Source of the DNA: a virus
IMG/VR virus record: IMGVR_UViG_3300046318_000165
Coordinates: 1-64,000 of that record
DNA: 64,000 nucleotides
Strand: one strand, 5' to 3'
Part shown: piece after piece, positions 32,851-40,905 of the stretch
How the letters are laid out: the number at the start of each line of letters is the position of its first letter
Numbering within the stretch: the first letter of the stretch is position 1
The notes under the pieces: generated by a model
Told to the model about the DNA's origin: nothing
Database searches by the model: none
Seen by the model: only the letters and a program-made list of their open reading frames with translations
Position numbers and translations under genes: made by a program

Positions 32851-33129
32851 TTATGCTTCTTCTGCTGTTCCTAGTATCTCATCAAGATTATCAAATCCTG
32901 TATCAGTAACTTCAAGACCAGCGAGTAGCAACTCAAAAGTTTCCTCAATAAAACTTTCTGCTATTGGAGTTGGCTCTACAATCTTATTATCAAGGGCATA
33001 GGCTAGTGGCAATCCCAAATCATTGTATTCTAGGAAATCAGCAAACTCTTCGTCATTACGATAGTTTAGCCAAAGGTCAGCAAGAATACTTACCTTATTA
33101 GAAAAGGGGGTGGTGGTTGGCTCTGTCAT
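32851..33129 (-). CDS. acidic protein, 92 aa
   Basis: Pro/Thr-rich start then acidic helices (EEFADFLEYNDLG...). Overlaps the upstream gene by 32 nt. Function unknown; it belongs to the leftward small-gene region. Confidence 0.6.
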   Translation of the reverse strand: MTEPTTTPFSNKVSILADLWLNYRNDEEFADFLEYNDLGLPLAYALDNKIVEPTPIAESFIEETFELLLAGLEVTDTGFDNLDEILGTAEEA

Positions 33130-33307
33130 TCATTACTTCTTTCTCGTATTCTGCTGAACTAATAACAATGTCTAAACGGCGATAACTTACATTTGGTAAT
33201 GACCTTGCTAAGTATCGCCCTACTAAGTCAAGGTCTATTGTTACATTGGATAAAAGGTCTGATAACTTCTTGGCAATCTTTTCTTCTTCCGTTATTCTAT
33301 GTCGCAT
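33098..33307 (-). CDS. hypothetical protein, 69 aa
   Basis: First gene behind the promoter/operator at 33333-33357. Charged N-terminal helix (RHRITEEEKIAKKLSDLL). No family recognised. Confidence 0.6.
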   Translation of the reverse strand: MRHRITEEEKIAKKLSDLLSNVTIDLDLVGRYLARSLPNVSYRRLDIVISSAEYEKEVMNDRANHHPLF

Positions 33308-33332
33308 TGGTTACTCCTATTCAGTTGTATGT

Positions 33333-33357
33333 CTATTCTAGCATTACCCTCCGACAA
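33333..33357 (-). promoter_or_regulatory. promoter with degenerate operator
   Basis: Minus strand ATTTGTCGGAGGGT then TAGAAT, a divergent copy of the ATGTCGGTGGTA element. Confidence 0.5.
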
Positions 33358-33366
33358 ATACAACCC

Positions 33367-33750
33367 CTAGAACAAAGTATTTATCCAACGGTAGTCGTCT
33401 ATATCTTCTGGGACCGAATCAACATGCGGTAGTGAATCAAGAAGAGCTTTTACCCTATCAGGAATAGTCTTAGCAATGTTACGGAATGAGTCCAGGGTTA
33501 TAAAGAAATCATCTCCCCATTCCTTTTCAGGAAAGTCTGGTGCAAGCATCCTAGTCTCTGCTAGGGTTAGAGTAAAAGATTCAAGATAGGACCTTGTTGA
33601 TACCCATTCTCCGTCTACCCTATACACTGAAGGCTGGATAGTAAAGACATCTGCCCATTCATTCTCACCAGTCTCTTCATTAGTGCCTAGGTCCCTATAG
33701 AAAACGTTGAGGTCATACTCTTTTTCAATCTGATCGGTTTTAGTTGTCAT
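33367..33750 (-). CDS. hypothetical protein, 127 aa
   Basis: Start at ATG 33750 (GGAGAG upstream, overlapping the upstream stop region), not the longer in-frame start at 33783. Mixed alpha/beta, acidic. Last gene of the operon starting at 35156. Confidence 0.62.
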   Translation of the reverse strand: MTTKTDQIEKEYDLNVFYRDLGTNEETGENEWADVFTIQPSVYRVDGEWVSTRSYLESFTLTLAETRMLAPDFPEKEWGDDFFITLDSFRNIAKTIPDRVKALLDSLPHVDSVPEDIDDYRWINTLF

Positions 33751-33925
33751 ACCACTTCTCTCCTTCGTGTTCTTCACATTCACAACAGTTTACGCAATAC
33801 CCCTCATCATAGGGGCAAGCAAATGTATCCATAATCCATTCGCCCTCATGGGTATACTCTTTACCACAATCAAGACAAATAATATTATTTAGTATGTCAG
33901 CCAACAATCTTTGCGTCCTCTCCAT
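33740..33925 (-). CDS. zinc-finger protein, 61 aa
   Basis: Cys-rich: CLDCGKEYTHEG and CPYDEGYCVNCCECEEHEG. The ATG start at 33925 overlaps the upstream gene; a TTG nearer the upstream stop is an alternative. Probably binds zinc. Confidence 0.58.
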   Translation of the reverse strand: MERTQRLLADILNNIICLDCGKEYTHEGEWIMDTFACPYDEGYCVNCCECEEHEGEKWYDN

Positions 33926-34325
33926 AAAATGCTTTTAGGTCTTCTACAGTGTCAATGGGGATATGGATATAGCCCTCACGCTCTTCACACTCATTACAGT
34001 ATACAGGGTTGTCCCAGTCAAAGTCAAGAGTTTCTAGGCAATCACATTGACGCTCTGCCCAAGTAGGGACTTCAATGTCTTCTTCCCAAGGAACATTGGT
34101 AATATAGTAATGAATACGATTGACATAGTGATAACCAGAAACAATGTAACTTCCCTCATCACCGTCTACTTCAGTCCAAATGTTATGCTCATCCTGTAGT
34201 TTGACATACTCCTTTTCGTCACCGTATGTTTCGTAGGGTAGTTCAAGACCATTACTTTGATTCCTAAGATAATTAGGCATAGGCTGAAACTTCTCAACCC
34301 AAGCGTCATAAGTATAAATAGTCAT
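33897..34325 (-). CDS. hypothetical protein with CxxC pair, 142 aa
   Basis: Aromatic/acidic protein (MTIYTYDAWVEKFQP...) with CDCLE and CNECEE in the C-terminal third. Translationally coupled to both neighbours. Confidence 0.62.
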   Translation of the reverse strand: MTIYTYDAWVEKFQPMPNYLRNQSNGLELPYETYGDEKEYVKLQDEHNIWTEVDGDEGSYIVSGYHYVNRIHYYITNVPWEEDIEVPTWAERQCDCLETLDFDWDNPVYCNECEEREGYIHIPIDTVEDLKAFYGEDAKIVG

Positions 34326-34489
34326 TAGTTATTTTCCAATCCTGCTACACCATAGGGGTCAATGTGTTCTTGTAACTTATTATAAATAGCGTTGATAAAG
34401 ATGTCATTATCTCTATAAGTTATTTCGGCAAGGTAGCCATTCAAAACTTCTAACTCAATTTCTGTTAGTTCAATAGTATAAGTATTCAT
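34325..34489 (-). CDS. small acidic protein, 54 aa
   Basis: TAATG overlaps at both ends. MNTYTIELTEIELEVLNGYL..., helical. Function unknown. Confidence 0.6.
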   Translation of the reverse strand: MNTYTIELTEIELEVLNGYLAEITYRDNDIFINAIYNKLQEHIDPYGVAGLENN

Positions 34490-34632
34490 TATCCCTCGCT
34501 AACTTCAACATAACAATCACTAATGATACTATCGGCAATATCTTCTACATCATAGTCCTCACCAAAATCGGCATAGAACTCAATGTAGTGACCAGTTGGT
34601 GAATGAACAATAGTTATCTTCTTTTCCATCAT
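34489..34632 (-). CDS. small acidic protein, 47 aa
   Basis: Starts with two Met codons behind AGGAGT; TAATG overlap downstream. Predicted beta then helix (KKITIVHSPTGHYIEFYADFG). Function unknown. Confidence 0.58.
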   Translation of the reverse strand: MMEKKITIVHSPTGHYIEFYADFGEDYDVEDIADSIISDCYVEVSEG

Positions 34633-34637
34633 TACTC

Positions 34638-35156
34638 CTAAAAGTGGAAATCAACAGGGACAAGATACCAGTCTACACCCTCAGTGGGTAGTTTGTCAAG
34701 CATATGCTTAGTATTGGTAGAAGAATGTTCAGCGTCAAAATACTTTGAATTGAAATCCCAGTTACCCTGTAGCATATCAATTGCTTTACTCAGGGGGTAT
34801 AGGTCAAAAGAATAATCAATATTTCCAGTATATATATCTAACTTATCTTTGATAGAATCAAAATCAATACGACTAACATAATTCTTGAACTCATTTAGTC
34901 TAGACTCAATACACGAATCAATTTTCGCAGCAAATATTTCAGGGTCTTTAGCATAAGAGATAATCATATTAGAAGAAGAACTATAAGGGTCTTGCTCTGG
35001 GTTCCAACGACCGCCACCGATAACAAACCAATCATACCAAGATGAACCTGGGTTTAGTTCGTTATTTAGAAAACTCTCAACATACTCCATTGCTTCCTGC
35101 TCTGGGTCGTCTAGTCCGTCTTCTACCTTTATAGCAATCCATTGTAAAGTGTGCAT
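34638..35156 (-). CDS. hypothetical protein, 172 aa
   Basis: Start at ATG 35156 (RBS AAAGGAAA); the longer in-frame ORF to 35201 would translate the operator itself (MSVVG...). First gene of a six-gene operon. Contains SSWYDWFVIGGGRWNPEQDP, reminiscent of phage proteins of unknown function with a WxxGGRW motif. Confidence 0.65.
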   Translation of the reverse strand: MHTLQWIAIKVEDGLDDPEQEAMEYVESFLNNELNPGSSWYDWFVIGGGRWNPEQDPYSSSSNMIISYAKDPEIFAAKIDSCIESRLNEFKNYVSRIDFDSIKDKLDIYTGNIDYSFDLYPLSKAIDMLQGNWDFNSKYFDAEHSSTNTKHMLDKLPTEGVDWYLVPVDFHF

Positions 35157-35178
35157 TTGATTTCCTTTCGATGTTTCA

Positions 35179-35202
35179 AGTATACTGCCTACCACCGACA
35201 TT
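35179..35202 (-). promoter_or_regulatory. promoter with ATGTCGGTGGTA operator
   Basis: Minus strand: AATGTCGGTGGTA (35202-35190), then TATACT (35184-35179). Leader of about 20 nt with RBS AAAGGAA before the ATG at 35156. Confidence 0.75.
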
Positions 35203-35283
35203 CGTAAAACCTGGGAAAAAGCTGATCTATCGTAATTCTTTATTTGTGACTAATTATATTATGTAAGATAGGTCGGGCTTTCC

Positions 35284-35448
35284 CTACTCCTCCATTCTTT
35301 TCAAACTTGCTTTCAAAATCCCTAGCACGATTCTTGACGGTATCAAAGGCAAATCCTCATTCTTCAAAAACCCATCAATCATTCCATCAACTAGACTAAT
35401 AGCATTGTCATAGCCCATAGTGTAGGACTTCAATTCATCATTGGTCAT
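35284..35448 (-). CDS. hypothetical protein, 54 aa
   Basis: Start at ATG 35448, which overlaps the upstream TGA (ATGA). Helical; contains YTMGYDNAISLVDGMIDGFL. Last of a ten-gene micro-operon from 36603. Confidence 0.58.
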   Translation of the reverse strand: MTNDELKSYTMGYDNAISLVDGMIDGFLKNEDLPLIPSRIVLGILKASLKRMEE

Positions 35449-35555
35449 TTCTTTGCTCCCAAGCAACCCATACAGAAAAACTTTAGTAATGCGTCAGCAG
35501 GGTTAGTGCTGGTAGTCTCACATTTGTCACACTTGTAAATAGTTTCTTTATTCAT
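35445..35555 (-). CDS. zinc-ribbon micro-protein, 36 aa
   Basis: CDKC and CMGC pairs in 36 residues; chain of overlapping starts and stops. Function unknown. Confidence 0.55.
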   Translation of the reverse strand: MNKETIYKCDKCETTSTNPADALLKFFCMGCLGAKK

Positions 35556-35715
35556 TATCTTCCACCTCAAAATCCCATTGTGCGTTAGTTTCAAAATCTT
35601 CAAAGTCCTCAGCAATAAAGTCGTTTATCAACTCCAGAGCCTTTTCTCTACTCTCTGCCTCAACAGGGACTTCATAGTATTTCATTAGTTTTGCTTGAAC
35701 AAGATACTTATTCAT
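35548..35715 (-). CDS. small acidic protein, 55 aa
   Basis: MNKYLVQAKLMKYYEVPVEAESREKALELINDFI... resembles the 35829 gene product (MSKYFITTTVEYYFEVEADSEAEAEE): both are strand-strand-helix micro-proteins, probably paralogues of a ferredoxin-like half fold. Confidence 0.6.
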   Translation of the reverse strand: MNKYLVQAKLMKYYEVPVEAESREKALELINDFIAEDFEDFETNAQWDFEVEDNE

Positions 35716-35836
35716 CTTCTAGTTCCATTCCTGCTACTTCATACTCTTCCCAGAGATTTACGATTACTTCATTATCAATCTTTTCCAACTCACCCATCAG
35801 TGACCAGAACAGGGTTTGCCAGTTAGTATCATTCAT
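35708..35836 (-). CDS. small acidic protein, 42 aa
   Basis: Helical, MNDTNWQTLFWSLMGELEKIDNE...; coupled to neighbours by 8-nt overlaps. Confidence 0.52.
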   Translation of the reverse strand: MNDTNWQTLFWSLMGELEKIDNEVIVNLWEEYEVAGMELEDE

Positions 35837-35996
35837 CTTCTTCATCTTCCTCTAGGGCTTCAACCTCAATAGAATCAACTTCAGCAGTGTATGGATAGTT
35901 TTCATAGAGCCAGCCCATTTCCTCTGCTTCGGCTTCGCTGTCTGCCTCAACTTCAAAATAGTATTCAACAGTGGTAGTAATAAAATACTTACTCAT
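35829..35996 (-). CDS. small very acidic protein, 55 aa
   Basis: Beta hairpin then acidic tail (EALEEDEEDE). A DNA-mimic role is conceivable for such acidity but is speculation. Probable paralogue of 35548. Confidence 0.58.
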   Translation of the reverse strand: MSKYFITTTVEYYFEVEADSEAEAEEMGWLYENYPYTAEVDSIEVEALEEDEEDE

Positions 35997-36096
35997 TGAC
36001 CATAACCTTTCTTAGTTCATCATCACTTAGTCTATTTATTGTATCAAGACCCTCCGACATTATCAGGTCCAAAAGCCTACGGTATTCTTCAATCAT
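35989..36096 (-). CDS. micro-protein, 35 aa
   Basis: MIEEYRRLLDLIMSEGLDTI..., two amphipathic helices. Coupled on both sides. Confidence 0.5.
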   Translation of the reverse strand: MIEEYRRLLDLIMSEGLDTINRLSDDELRKVMVNE

Positions 36097-36098
36097 TA

Positions 36099-36248
36099 CT
36101 AACCGTGCTTTCTATAATAAGCATCGCAGGAAGACTTCTTGTGACCAATCTTTTTGGCGGAAGACTTCCAAACCCTTCCACATTCACGACAAGCATAAAT
36201 GTCATACTCTTCACCCTTGTGCTTACGCACCTCAACATTTCGTTCCAT
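36099..36248 (-). CDS. basic zinc-binding protein, 49 aa
   Basis: YACRECGRVW plus a later SSCDAYYRKHG: C2 plus C/H pattern, Lys/Arg-rich. Possibly nucleic-acid binding. Confidence 0.58.
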   Translation of the reverse strand: MERNVEVRKHKGEEYDIYACRECGRVWKSSAKKIGHKKSSCDAYYRKHG

Positions 36249-36463
36249 TAGTCCTCCTCTGAGTAGTAAAGTTCTAGTGGCACACCAATCATTCCTGCTA
36301 CTGATTGATAAGCAGAAATAAGACCACTAAGATAATCGTGGAAACCATCCAAATCATTTTCATCATAACCTTTCAACTCTTCTTGATAGCCAGTGATTCT
36401 ATCAACCAAGGCGGTAGCAAGAGATGTCATTGATACATAATCAGCATTAGGGTCAAGATTCAT
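36248..36463 (-). CDS. hypothetical acidic protein, 71 aa
   Basis: MNLDPNADYVSMTSLATALVDRITGYQEEL..., helical. TAATG-type overlaps at both ends. Confidence 0.58.
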   Translation of the reverse strand: MNLDPNADYVSMTSLATALVDRITGYQEELKGYDENDLDGFHDYLSGLISAYQSVAGMIGVPLELYYSEED

Positions 36464-36603
36464 TAGTTAGACTCTCCAAAGTATTCTATCCATAGGTCAG
36501 TATCCATAATGCCCTCACCATAAACCTCTTCAAGAGATTCTAGAGCATACTTGACACCATCAGTAAACGCTTCACCAATGGCTTCTTCATAAGTCTTTGA
36601 CAT
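36463..36603 (-). CDS. small acidic protein, 46 aa
   Basis: First gene of the ten-gene micro-operon, behind RBS GAAAGGAAAG and the operator promoter at 36628-36652. Function unknown. Confidence 0.58.
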   Translation of the reverse strand: MSKTYEEAIGEAFTDGVKYALESLEEVYGEGIMDTDLWIEYFGESN

Positions 36604-36627
36604 TGCTTTCCTTTCGTTGATGTATTT

Positions 36628-36652
36628 AGTTTACACCCTACCACCGACATTT
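36628..36652 (-). promoter_or_regulatory. promoter with ATGTCGGTGGTA operator
   Basis: Minus strand TTGTAA (-35), AATGTCGGTGGTA inside the spacer, TAAACT (-10). Confidence 0.72.
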
Positions 36653-36785
36653 ACAAGGAAAACCTGGGAAAAAATAGATCTATCATAATAGTTGTAAGTA
36701 GTTTAAATATACTATTTTGCTACAGCTGCCCGACCTGCCCCTGCCCCATATTCCGTTATTGGAATACAGGGCAAGGACTAATGGC

Positions 36786-37808
36786 TTACGCCATTGCCAC
36801 TTGCTGAACAATCTTTAGCAGACGGTTCTTCTCAGCGTTTACCATTGGGTCAAAGCCTGAAGCCGAAGCCAAGATAGACTCGTTGCTTCCGCCTCGTGAG
36901 TTACGATACCAGTCCAAACGCTCAGTTAGACCATTCAACGCACCCCAAGCAGTGCCAGCAATCATGCCATTCTGCTGTCCATTGTAAATGCTGTGAATCA
37001 AGTCAATCTTGCCGTCATGCTTTTTGAATGAACCCTTAGCGTCTTTTTCTGGGGCAGGATAAGCAAGGTTGATGATTTCCTCAAACTGCTTTTGAGTAAT
37101 AGTCTTTTCAATCATAGCCTTTGCCATAAGGTCAAACTCATCCATGTAAGCATTAGCCAATCCAAGAGCCTCACGAGCAACCGAAATCTTGCCCTCAGCA
37201 GTCTGAGTGTGGCGAATCTTGAAAGACTGCTTCGGTGCTTTGCCCTTACCCTTTAGAGCAGACAGAGCCAAGTTTAGGGTATTGGCACAGACAACACGAA
37301 CAGGGGTAATGCTTGCCTGAATAGCAACAGAACCGTCATGGCTAGTATTGATTAGCAAATAAGTCTTTACCTTATCAGACACGCCATTAGGGTCAAGGAT
37401 AGTTTCACGCTCTAGTGCTAGGCTACCAAATACTTGTCTACCACCCTTGATAGAGCCAGCAGTTTCCCAACGACCGCCGCCGTCTAGGATGTTGTCACCA
37501 AAGGCGAACAAGTCCTCATTTTGTAGAACCTTGTAACGCTCACCAACAACGCCTAGGACATCATTCTGGGTAGCGTCAAAAGGATTAGTGCGAGTAACAA
37601 AAGAATAAGTCTTGTCAGAAGCAAAAGTTTCTGGAATGGCAACATCTTCCAAGCGAACATTCCACTTGTCAAGGTGTGCTAACTCTAGCATTTTAGCGGT
37701 AGTTACTTCCTCAGTGAATACAGTGCCAAGACCATGCCAAGCAGGTTCACGCAAAGAAGCAAAAGTTGCTTCGCCAGTAGTTTGGTTGATTTCTAGTTCG
37801 TGAGCCAT
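36786..37808 (-). CDS. DUF932-family phage/plasmid-like protein
   Basis: 340 aa from ATG 37808; the longer frame to 37871 would cross the operator. MAHELEINQTTGEATFASLREPAWHGLG and the later RVVCANTLNLAL...SFKIRHT match the DUF932 (TIGR03299-like) family found in phages and plasmids. Function of the family is not established. It is the largest gene of the leftward region and stands alone behind its promoter. Confidence 0.82.
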   Translation of the reverse strand: MAHELEINQTTGEATFASLREPAWHGLGTVFTEEVTTAKMLELAHLDKWNVRLEDVAIPETFASDKTYSFVTRTNPFDATQNDVLGVVGERYKVLQNEDLFAFGDNILDGGGRWETAGSIKGGRQVFGSLALERETILDPNGVSDKVKTYLLINTSHDGSVAIQASITPVRVVCANTLNLALSALKGKGKAPKQSFKIRHTQTAEGKISVAREALGLANAYMDEFDLMAKAMIEKTITQKQFEEIINLAYPAPEKDAKGSFKKHDGKIDLIHSIYNGQQNGMIAGTAWGALNGLTERLDWYRNSRGGSNESILASASGFDPMVNAEKNRLLKIVQQVAMA

Positions 37809-37848
37809 GATACCCAACTTTCTTATTAGTGATTTATTTGATAAGATA

Positions 37849-37878
37849 AGTATACAGTCTACCACCGACATTTGTCAA
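37849..37878 (-). promoter_or_regulatory. promoter with operator and consensus -35
   Basis: Minus strand TTGACA (37878-37873), AATGTCGGTGGTA filling the 18-nt spacer, TATACT (37854-37849). The clearest copy, showing that the repeated element is a spacer-embedded operator rather than the -35 box. Confidence 0.8.
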
Positions 37879-37944
37879 GTTATTTAGTCTAGAATCTGGA
37901 GAATTTTTGACTAATCGTAAAGAGATCCCCTAGAAAGCTCGCAG

Positions 37945-37975
37945 ACCGCCCGACCCCTGAAAGGGAGCCTTTTCA
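37945..37975 (-). terminator. GC-rich hairpin with GGTCGGGC
   Basis: CCCT-TTC-AGGG stem followed by GTCGGGCGG, between the stop at 38024 and the next operator promoter. Lacks a T tract. Confidence 0.45.
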
Positions 37976-38023
37976 CGTCATGCTCAGGACGTATGCAGAC
38001 TTGCTGCATGTTTTCATAGCCCC

Positions 38024-38518
38024 CTATGAAACTTCAGTAACAGAATAGATTTCCTCAACCCAACCATCTTGGATATATTCGTAGCCACTAACCGAAATAT
38101 CAAGGTCACTCTCAAGTTCACTGGACATATCATCAATGGTCTTTCCAAACGGAATAGTAACATTAGTACGAATAATAATACTGAAATCAACAATAGCCTC
38201 AGTATTCAAATCAATGTCAAGGTTGTTAGCAATAGTAACGATAGTGTCATTATCAGTATCAGCAAACTCAGCAGTCTCAACAAGAACATTCTTTACTCGC
38301 TCAATGTAGTCAGTATAGCGTCTGTTAGCATTGCTAACCAACTCTGACTTTGCGGAAAGTTCTACTCGCTTGACTTGTAGTTCATCGTTCAATGACTCAA
38401 TGGTTAGTTCAAGTTCAGCAATCTTATTCTTGAACTGCTGTAGGACAGGATGCTGGCTCTCTGCCAGAGCCTGATTGATAACATCGTTGTTTGGTCTAGT
38501 AAATACTACTTCATCCAT
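38024..38518 (-). CDS. coiled-coil protein, 164 aa
   Basis: Start at ATG 38518. Long coiled coil (QFKNKIAELELTIESLNDELQVKRVEL...), then a beta-rich C-terminus. Single gene behind operator promoter 38547-38570. Confidence 0.65.
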   Translation of the reverse strand: MDEVVFTRPNNDVINQALAESQHPVLQQFKNKIAELELTIESLNDELQVKRVELSAKSELVSNANRRYTDYIERVKNVLVETAEFADTDNDTIVTIANNLDIDLNTEAIVDFSIIIRTNVTIPFGKTIDDMSSELESDLDISVSGYEYIQDGWVEEIYSVTEVS

Positions 38519-38546
38519 TTGGGGCTTCTTTCTCTTGATTAGTTCT

Positions 38547-38570
38547 ATTATAAATGGGACCACCGACATT
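38547..38570 (-). promoter_or_regulatory. promoter with ATGTCGGTGGT operator
   Basis: Minus strand AAATGTCGGTGGT then TATAAT (38552-38547). Confidence 0.7.
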
Positions 38571-38719
38571 TAGAATCCGAAGATAGAATCCAAGTCGTGA
38601 GTATGGATAGATTTAGTTGTATCGGTTTTTCCACATTTGGGGCAGGGTGGTGAAACTTCTCCTGGTTTTAGGGCAAACACAATCTTAGCGTGTTCTAATA
38701 GTCTTTGTTCCATAGTCAT
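38570..38719 (-). CDS. zinc-ribbon protein, 49 aa
   Basis: CPKCGKTDTTKSIHTHD, one CxxC plus histidines. The stop codon overlaps the operator of the next unit. Coupled to the 65-aa gene upstream. Confidence 0.55.
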   Translation of the reverse strand: MTMEQRLLEHAKIVFALKPGEVSPPCPKCGKTDTTKSIHTHDLDSIFGF

Positions 38720-38916
38720 TAGCCGTCCCATTCGGAAGTGTCTTGTCCGTTCAATACGGCTAGGGCATAGGGATACTTGCTGTTATCTCCAAGGGAATCA
38801 AGAATGTCAATCTGTTCCTCAGTAAAACTACTAAAGTTAGTAATGATAATGTCACTACCACCATAAGAACCGTCTTCGGTAATCCATAGAACGCCACTTA
38901 GTTGGTCATACGCCAT
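38719..38916 (-). CDS. hypothetical protein, 65 aa
   Basis: RBS AAAGAGGAAA. Acidic, MAYDQLSGVLWITEDGSYGG...; no family recognised. Confidence 0.62.
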   Translation of the reverse strand: MAYDQLSGVLWITEDGSYGGSDIIITNFSSFTEEQIDILDSLGDNSKYPYALAVLNGQDTSEWDG

Positions 38917-38942
38917 TAGTTTCCTCTTTCTTTGTTATTACT

Positions 38943-38966
38943 ATTGTAGGGCATACCACCGACATT
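38943..38966 (-). promoter_or_regulatory. promoter with ATGTCGGTGGTA operator
   Basis: Minus strand AATGTCGGTGGTA then TACAAT (38948-38943). Confidence 0.68.
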
Positions 38967-39041
38967 CTGGAAAAAGTTTATGAGTTTTATAATGTCTATC
39001 GTAAACGGATCCTGGGGCAGGTGTAGTGCCCGACCCCAGCC

Positions 39042-39076
39042 AGAAGAAAACCCCCATCTCGTCAGACAGGGGTTCT
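39042..39076 (-). terminator. intrinsic terminator
   Basis: Minus strand AACCCC...GGGGGTT stem followed by TTTTCTTC. It ends the 39175-39615 unit; a TAGGC/GCCTA hairpin lies before it at 39157-39170. Confidence 0.75.
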
Positions 39077-39174
39077 TGATAGTTTTATTATCAACTAACA
39101 ACTTCATCACCAGACTTTGGTGCTTGTGAGCAGTTTAGAACCCATACTCAGGGGTTTAGGCGTGAGCCTATGGT

Positions 39175-39615
39175 TTATAGCAAGTCCATTACTGAACTGT
39201 AAGTGGAAGCGTTGATTTCTTCCTGCTGAGTCATTTTGAGAACAGCAAGGTTCTTCTTGAGCAAGTCAAGACGGTTAGCGTGTTCACGACCAAGCCAAAC
39301 CTTGTCGTTTGGGTTCTCTGGCTTTACAGGCTCTTCTGGCAGGGTAATCAAAGACTTGTCAATGGTTAGTTGGACATCACCACGATACGAAGTGCCAACA
39401 GACAAAGCATCATTGTCATTTAGCAAAGCAGGGTCAGAGTTGATAGCATCAACAGCAATACGAAGAATGTTCTCCTTGTAAGCCTTGTATGCTTCCTTGT
39501 ATGTCTTTAGGTCAGCAGGGTATGAAGCAATCTTTACCTCAATCTCAGCAATCTTACCCTCAATAAGAGCAATAACGCTTGCGGTTGGAACTTTTACGGA
39601 TAGAGAACGAGCCAT
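39175..39615 (-). CDS. helical protein, 146 aa
   Basis: MARSLSVKVPTASVIALIEGKIAEIEVKIASYPADLKTYKEAY...; strongly helical, two-helix hairpin then a beta segment. Single gene behind operator promoter 39646-39670. No family recognised. Confidence 0.65.
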   Translation of the reverse strand: MARSLSVKVPTASVIALIEGKIAEIEVKIASYPADLKTYKEAYKAYKENILRIAVDAINSDPALLNDNDALSVGTSYRGDVQLTIDKSLITLPEEPVKPENPNDKVWLGREHANRLDLLKKNLAVLKMTQQEEINASTYSSVMDLL

Positions 39616-39645
39616 TTTATTTTCCTTTGTTTGGATTATACATTT

Positions 39646-39670
39646 ATTATACAGGGGGCTACCGACATTT
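39646..39670 (-). promoter_or_regulatory. promoter with operator
   Basis: Minus strand AAATGTCGGTAG then TATAAT (39651-39646). Confidence 0.7.
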
Positions 39671-39732
39671 ATACTCCGAAGAGTGAGCAGTTATTTTTGC
39701 TAGTCATACTCAGGACTACCCCATAAAGGGAC

Positions 39733-39885
39733 TTACTTGACGGTTGTCCAGCGGTCAGAACCGTTCACCGAAAGGCGGACACGATACGAGCCAGACTTGT
39801 TAGCGATTACTTCCTGAACCGTTCCAACAACGCCAGACTTCTGAGTTGCGAACTGTGAGCCAACAGTAGGGATTGAAATAGCCAT
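39733..39885 (-). CDS. small SH3-like protein, 50 aa
   Basis: Start at ATG 39885 (RBS AAAGGAAG). Predicted beta barrel: GSQFATQKSGVVGTVQEVI...YRVRLSVNGSDRWTTV. Similar in layout to KOW/Tudor domains. Confidence 0.6.
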   Translation of the reverse strand: MAISIPTVGSQFATQKSGVVGTVQEVIANKSGSYRVRLSVNGSDRWTTVK

Positions 39886-39934
39886 TATTGCTTCCTTTGT
39901 TTGTATTTTTAGTATCAACTTTTGCTGATACTCT

Positions 39935-40041
39935 ATTATAGCATTAGGGTCAGACATTTGTCAAGTCCATTTGGAAACTTTTTTATTTTTTATTTTCTGC
40001 TCTTTTGCTATGTTTCTATTATAGAGCATACCTCCGACATT
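39935..40041 (-). promoter_or_regulatory. tandem promoters, one with operator
   Basis: Proximal: TTGACA, ATGTCTGACC (degenerate operator), TATAAT (39940-39935). Distal: AAATGTCGGAGGT then TATAAT (40023-40018). The only clear tandem pair. Confidence 0.6.
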
Positions 40042-40136
40042 TACAAGGGTTTCAGGAAAAAAGATCCAGGGTTTTTAATGTCTATCGTAAATAAGCTGGG
40101 AGGGAGAGGAGCCGCCCGACCCCCTTTCGGGGTAGC

Positions 40137-40856
40137 CTACTTTTTACTAGCACTAAATAGAATGTCATTGCGATTGAATACACACTGAGAACATAGGACA
40201 CAAGCAGAACCAGATTGGCTAATCATCTTTATCTTTTTGTTGTTTTCGGGGCAGGGAATAGCAGACTTAGACTGTAACTTTTCAAAGTCAGCCTTGCCAG
40301 TAGCAAAGTCCTTAGCAAGATAGGCTAACTTCACGCCATACTCTTGTTTTAGACTGATAGCCAAATCCTTGTTGGCTTCATCGGCACTAAAGTATAGGCT
40401 AAGGTTATCCATACCGATAAGGATAGGGACAGCAAAGTCTGAGCGAGTGTATGCCCAAAACTGAACCTTTGGGAACATACGAATAACCTTTTTCCACGCT
40501 AGAGTGTATTCCTCACTAAAGAAGTCACCGTCCCAGTGAATACGGAACAACTTTTCTGCCCCACGCTTTTCACATTCTTTTTCAAAACTTTCAATCATTT
40601 CTGATAACAAGTAAACCATTTCCAAAGCATTAGAACAAGCCTGTAGTTGCTCCCAGTTGGATAGCAGAACAGTCTTTACGCCCTTGAATACCTTTTCAAG
40701 TTTGCCAGCGTAGCAAATAGTTTCACACACGCTAGTAGCCCCAGGACAAGAGAACGCTTTACCACTAGGCAAGCCAAAAGTGTTAGCCATACTTGCCTGA
40801 TTACCACCAGCGTTTACTTGATTAGCAACTTTGCGGTCTTTTGAACGAATAAGCAT
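40137..40856 (-). CDS. Cys-rich phage protein, Gp88/DUF7227-like
   Basis: 239 aa from ATG 40856. FSCPGATSVCETICYAG has three cysteines, and the C-terminus has a second cluster (CPENN..., CVLCSQC). The centre IHWDGDFFSEEY...VQFWAYTRS looks like a TIM-barrel segment. The whole resembles radical-SAM-like proteins and actinophage Gp88-type proteins of unknown function; an Fe-S cluster is likely but unproven. Confidence 0.65.
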   Translation of the reverse strand: MLIRSKDRKVANQVNAGGNQASMANTFGLPSGKAFSCPGATSVCETICYAGKLEKVFKGVKTVLLSNWEQLQACSNALEMVYLLSEMIESFEKECEKRGAEKLFRIHWDGDFFSEEYTLAWKKVIRMFPKVQFWAYTRSDFAVPILIGMDNLSLYFSADEANKDLAISLKQEYGVKLAYLAKDFATGKADFEKLQSKSAIPCPENNKKIKMISQSGSACVLCSQCVFNRNDILFSASKK

Positions 40857-40881
40857 TTTAGTCCTTTTGTTTGATAAGTCT

Positions 40882-40905
40882 ATTTTACACCCTACCACCG
40901 ACATT
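40882..40905 (-). promoter_or_regulatory. promoter with ATGTCGGTGGTA operator
   Basis: Minus strand AATGTCGGTGGTA then TAAAAT (40887-40882). Confidence 0.68.

Noticed and set aside
35157-35201. Extended N-terminus (MSVVG...) of leftward genes
   Set aside because: The residues come from translating the operator ATGTCGGTGGTA; the same false extension occurs at 37871, 38569, 40904 and 44025. Starts with RBSs further in were used.
38916-39110. 64-aa minus-strand ORF over the 38943-38966 promoter and the spacer to 39110
   Set aside because: It runs across the operator promoter and GC-rich hairpin; the real downstream gene starts at 38916 with an RBS.
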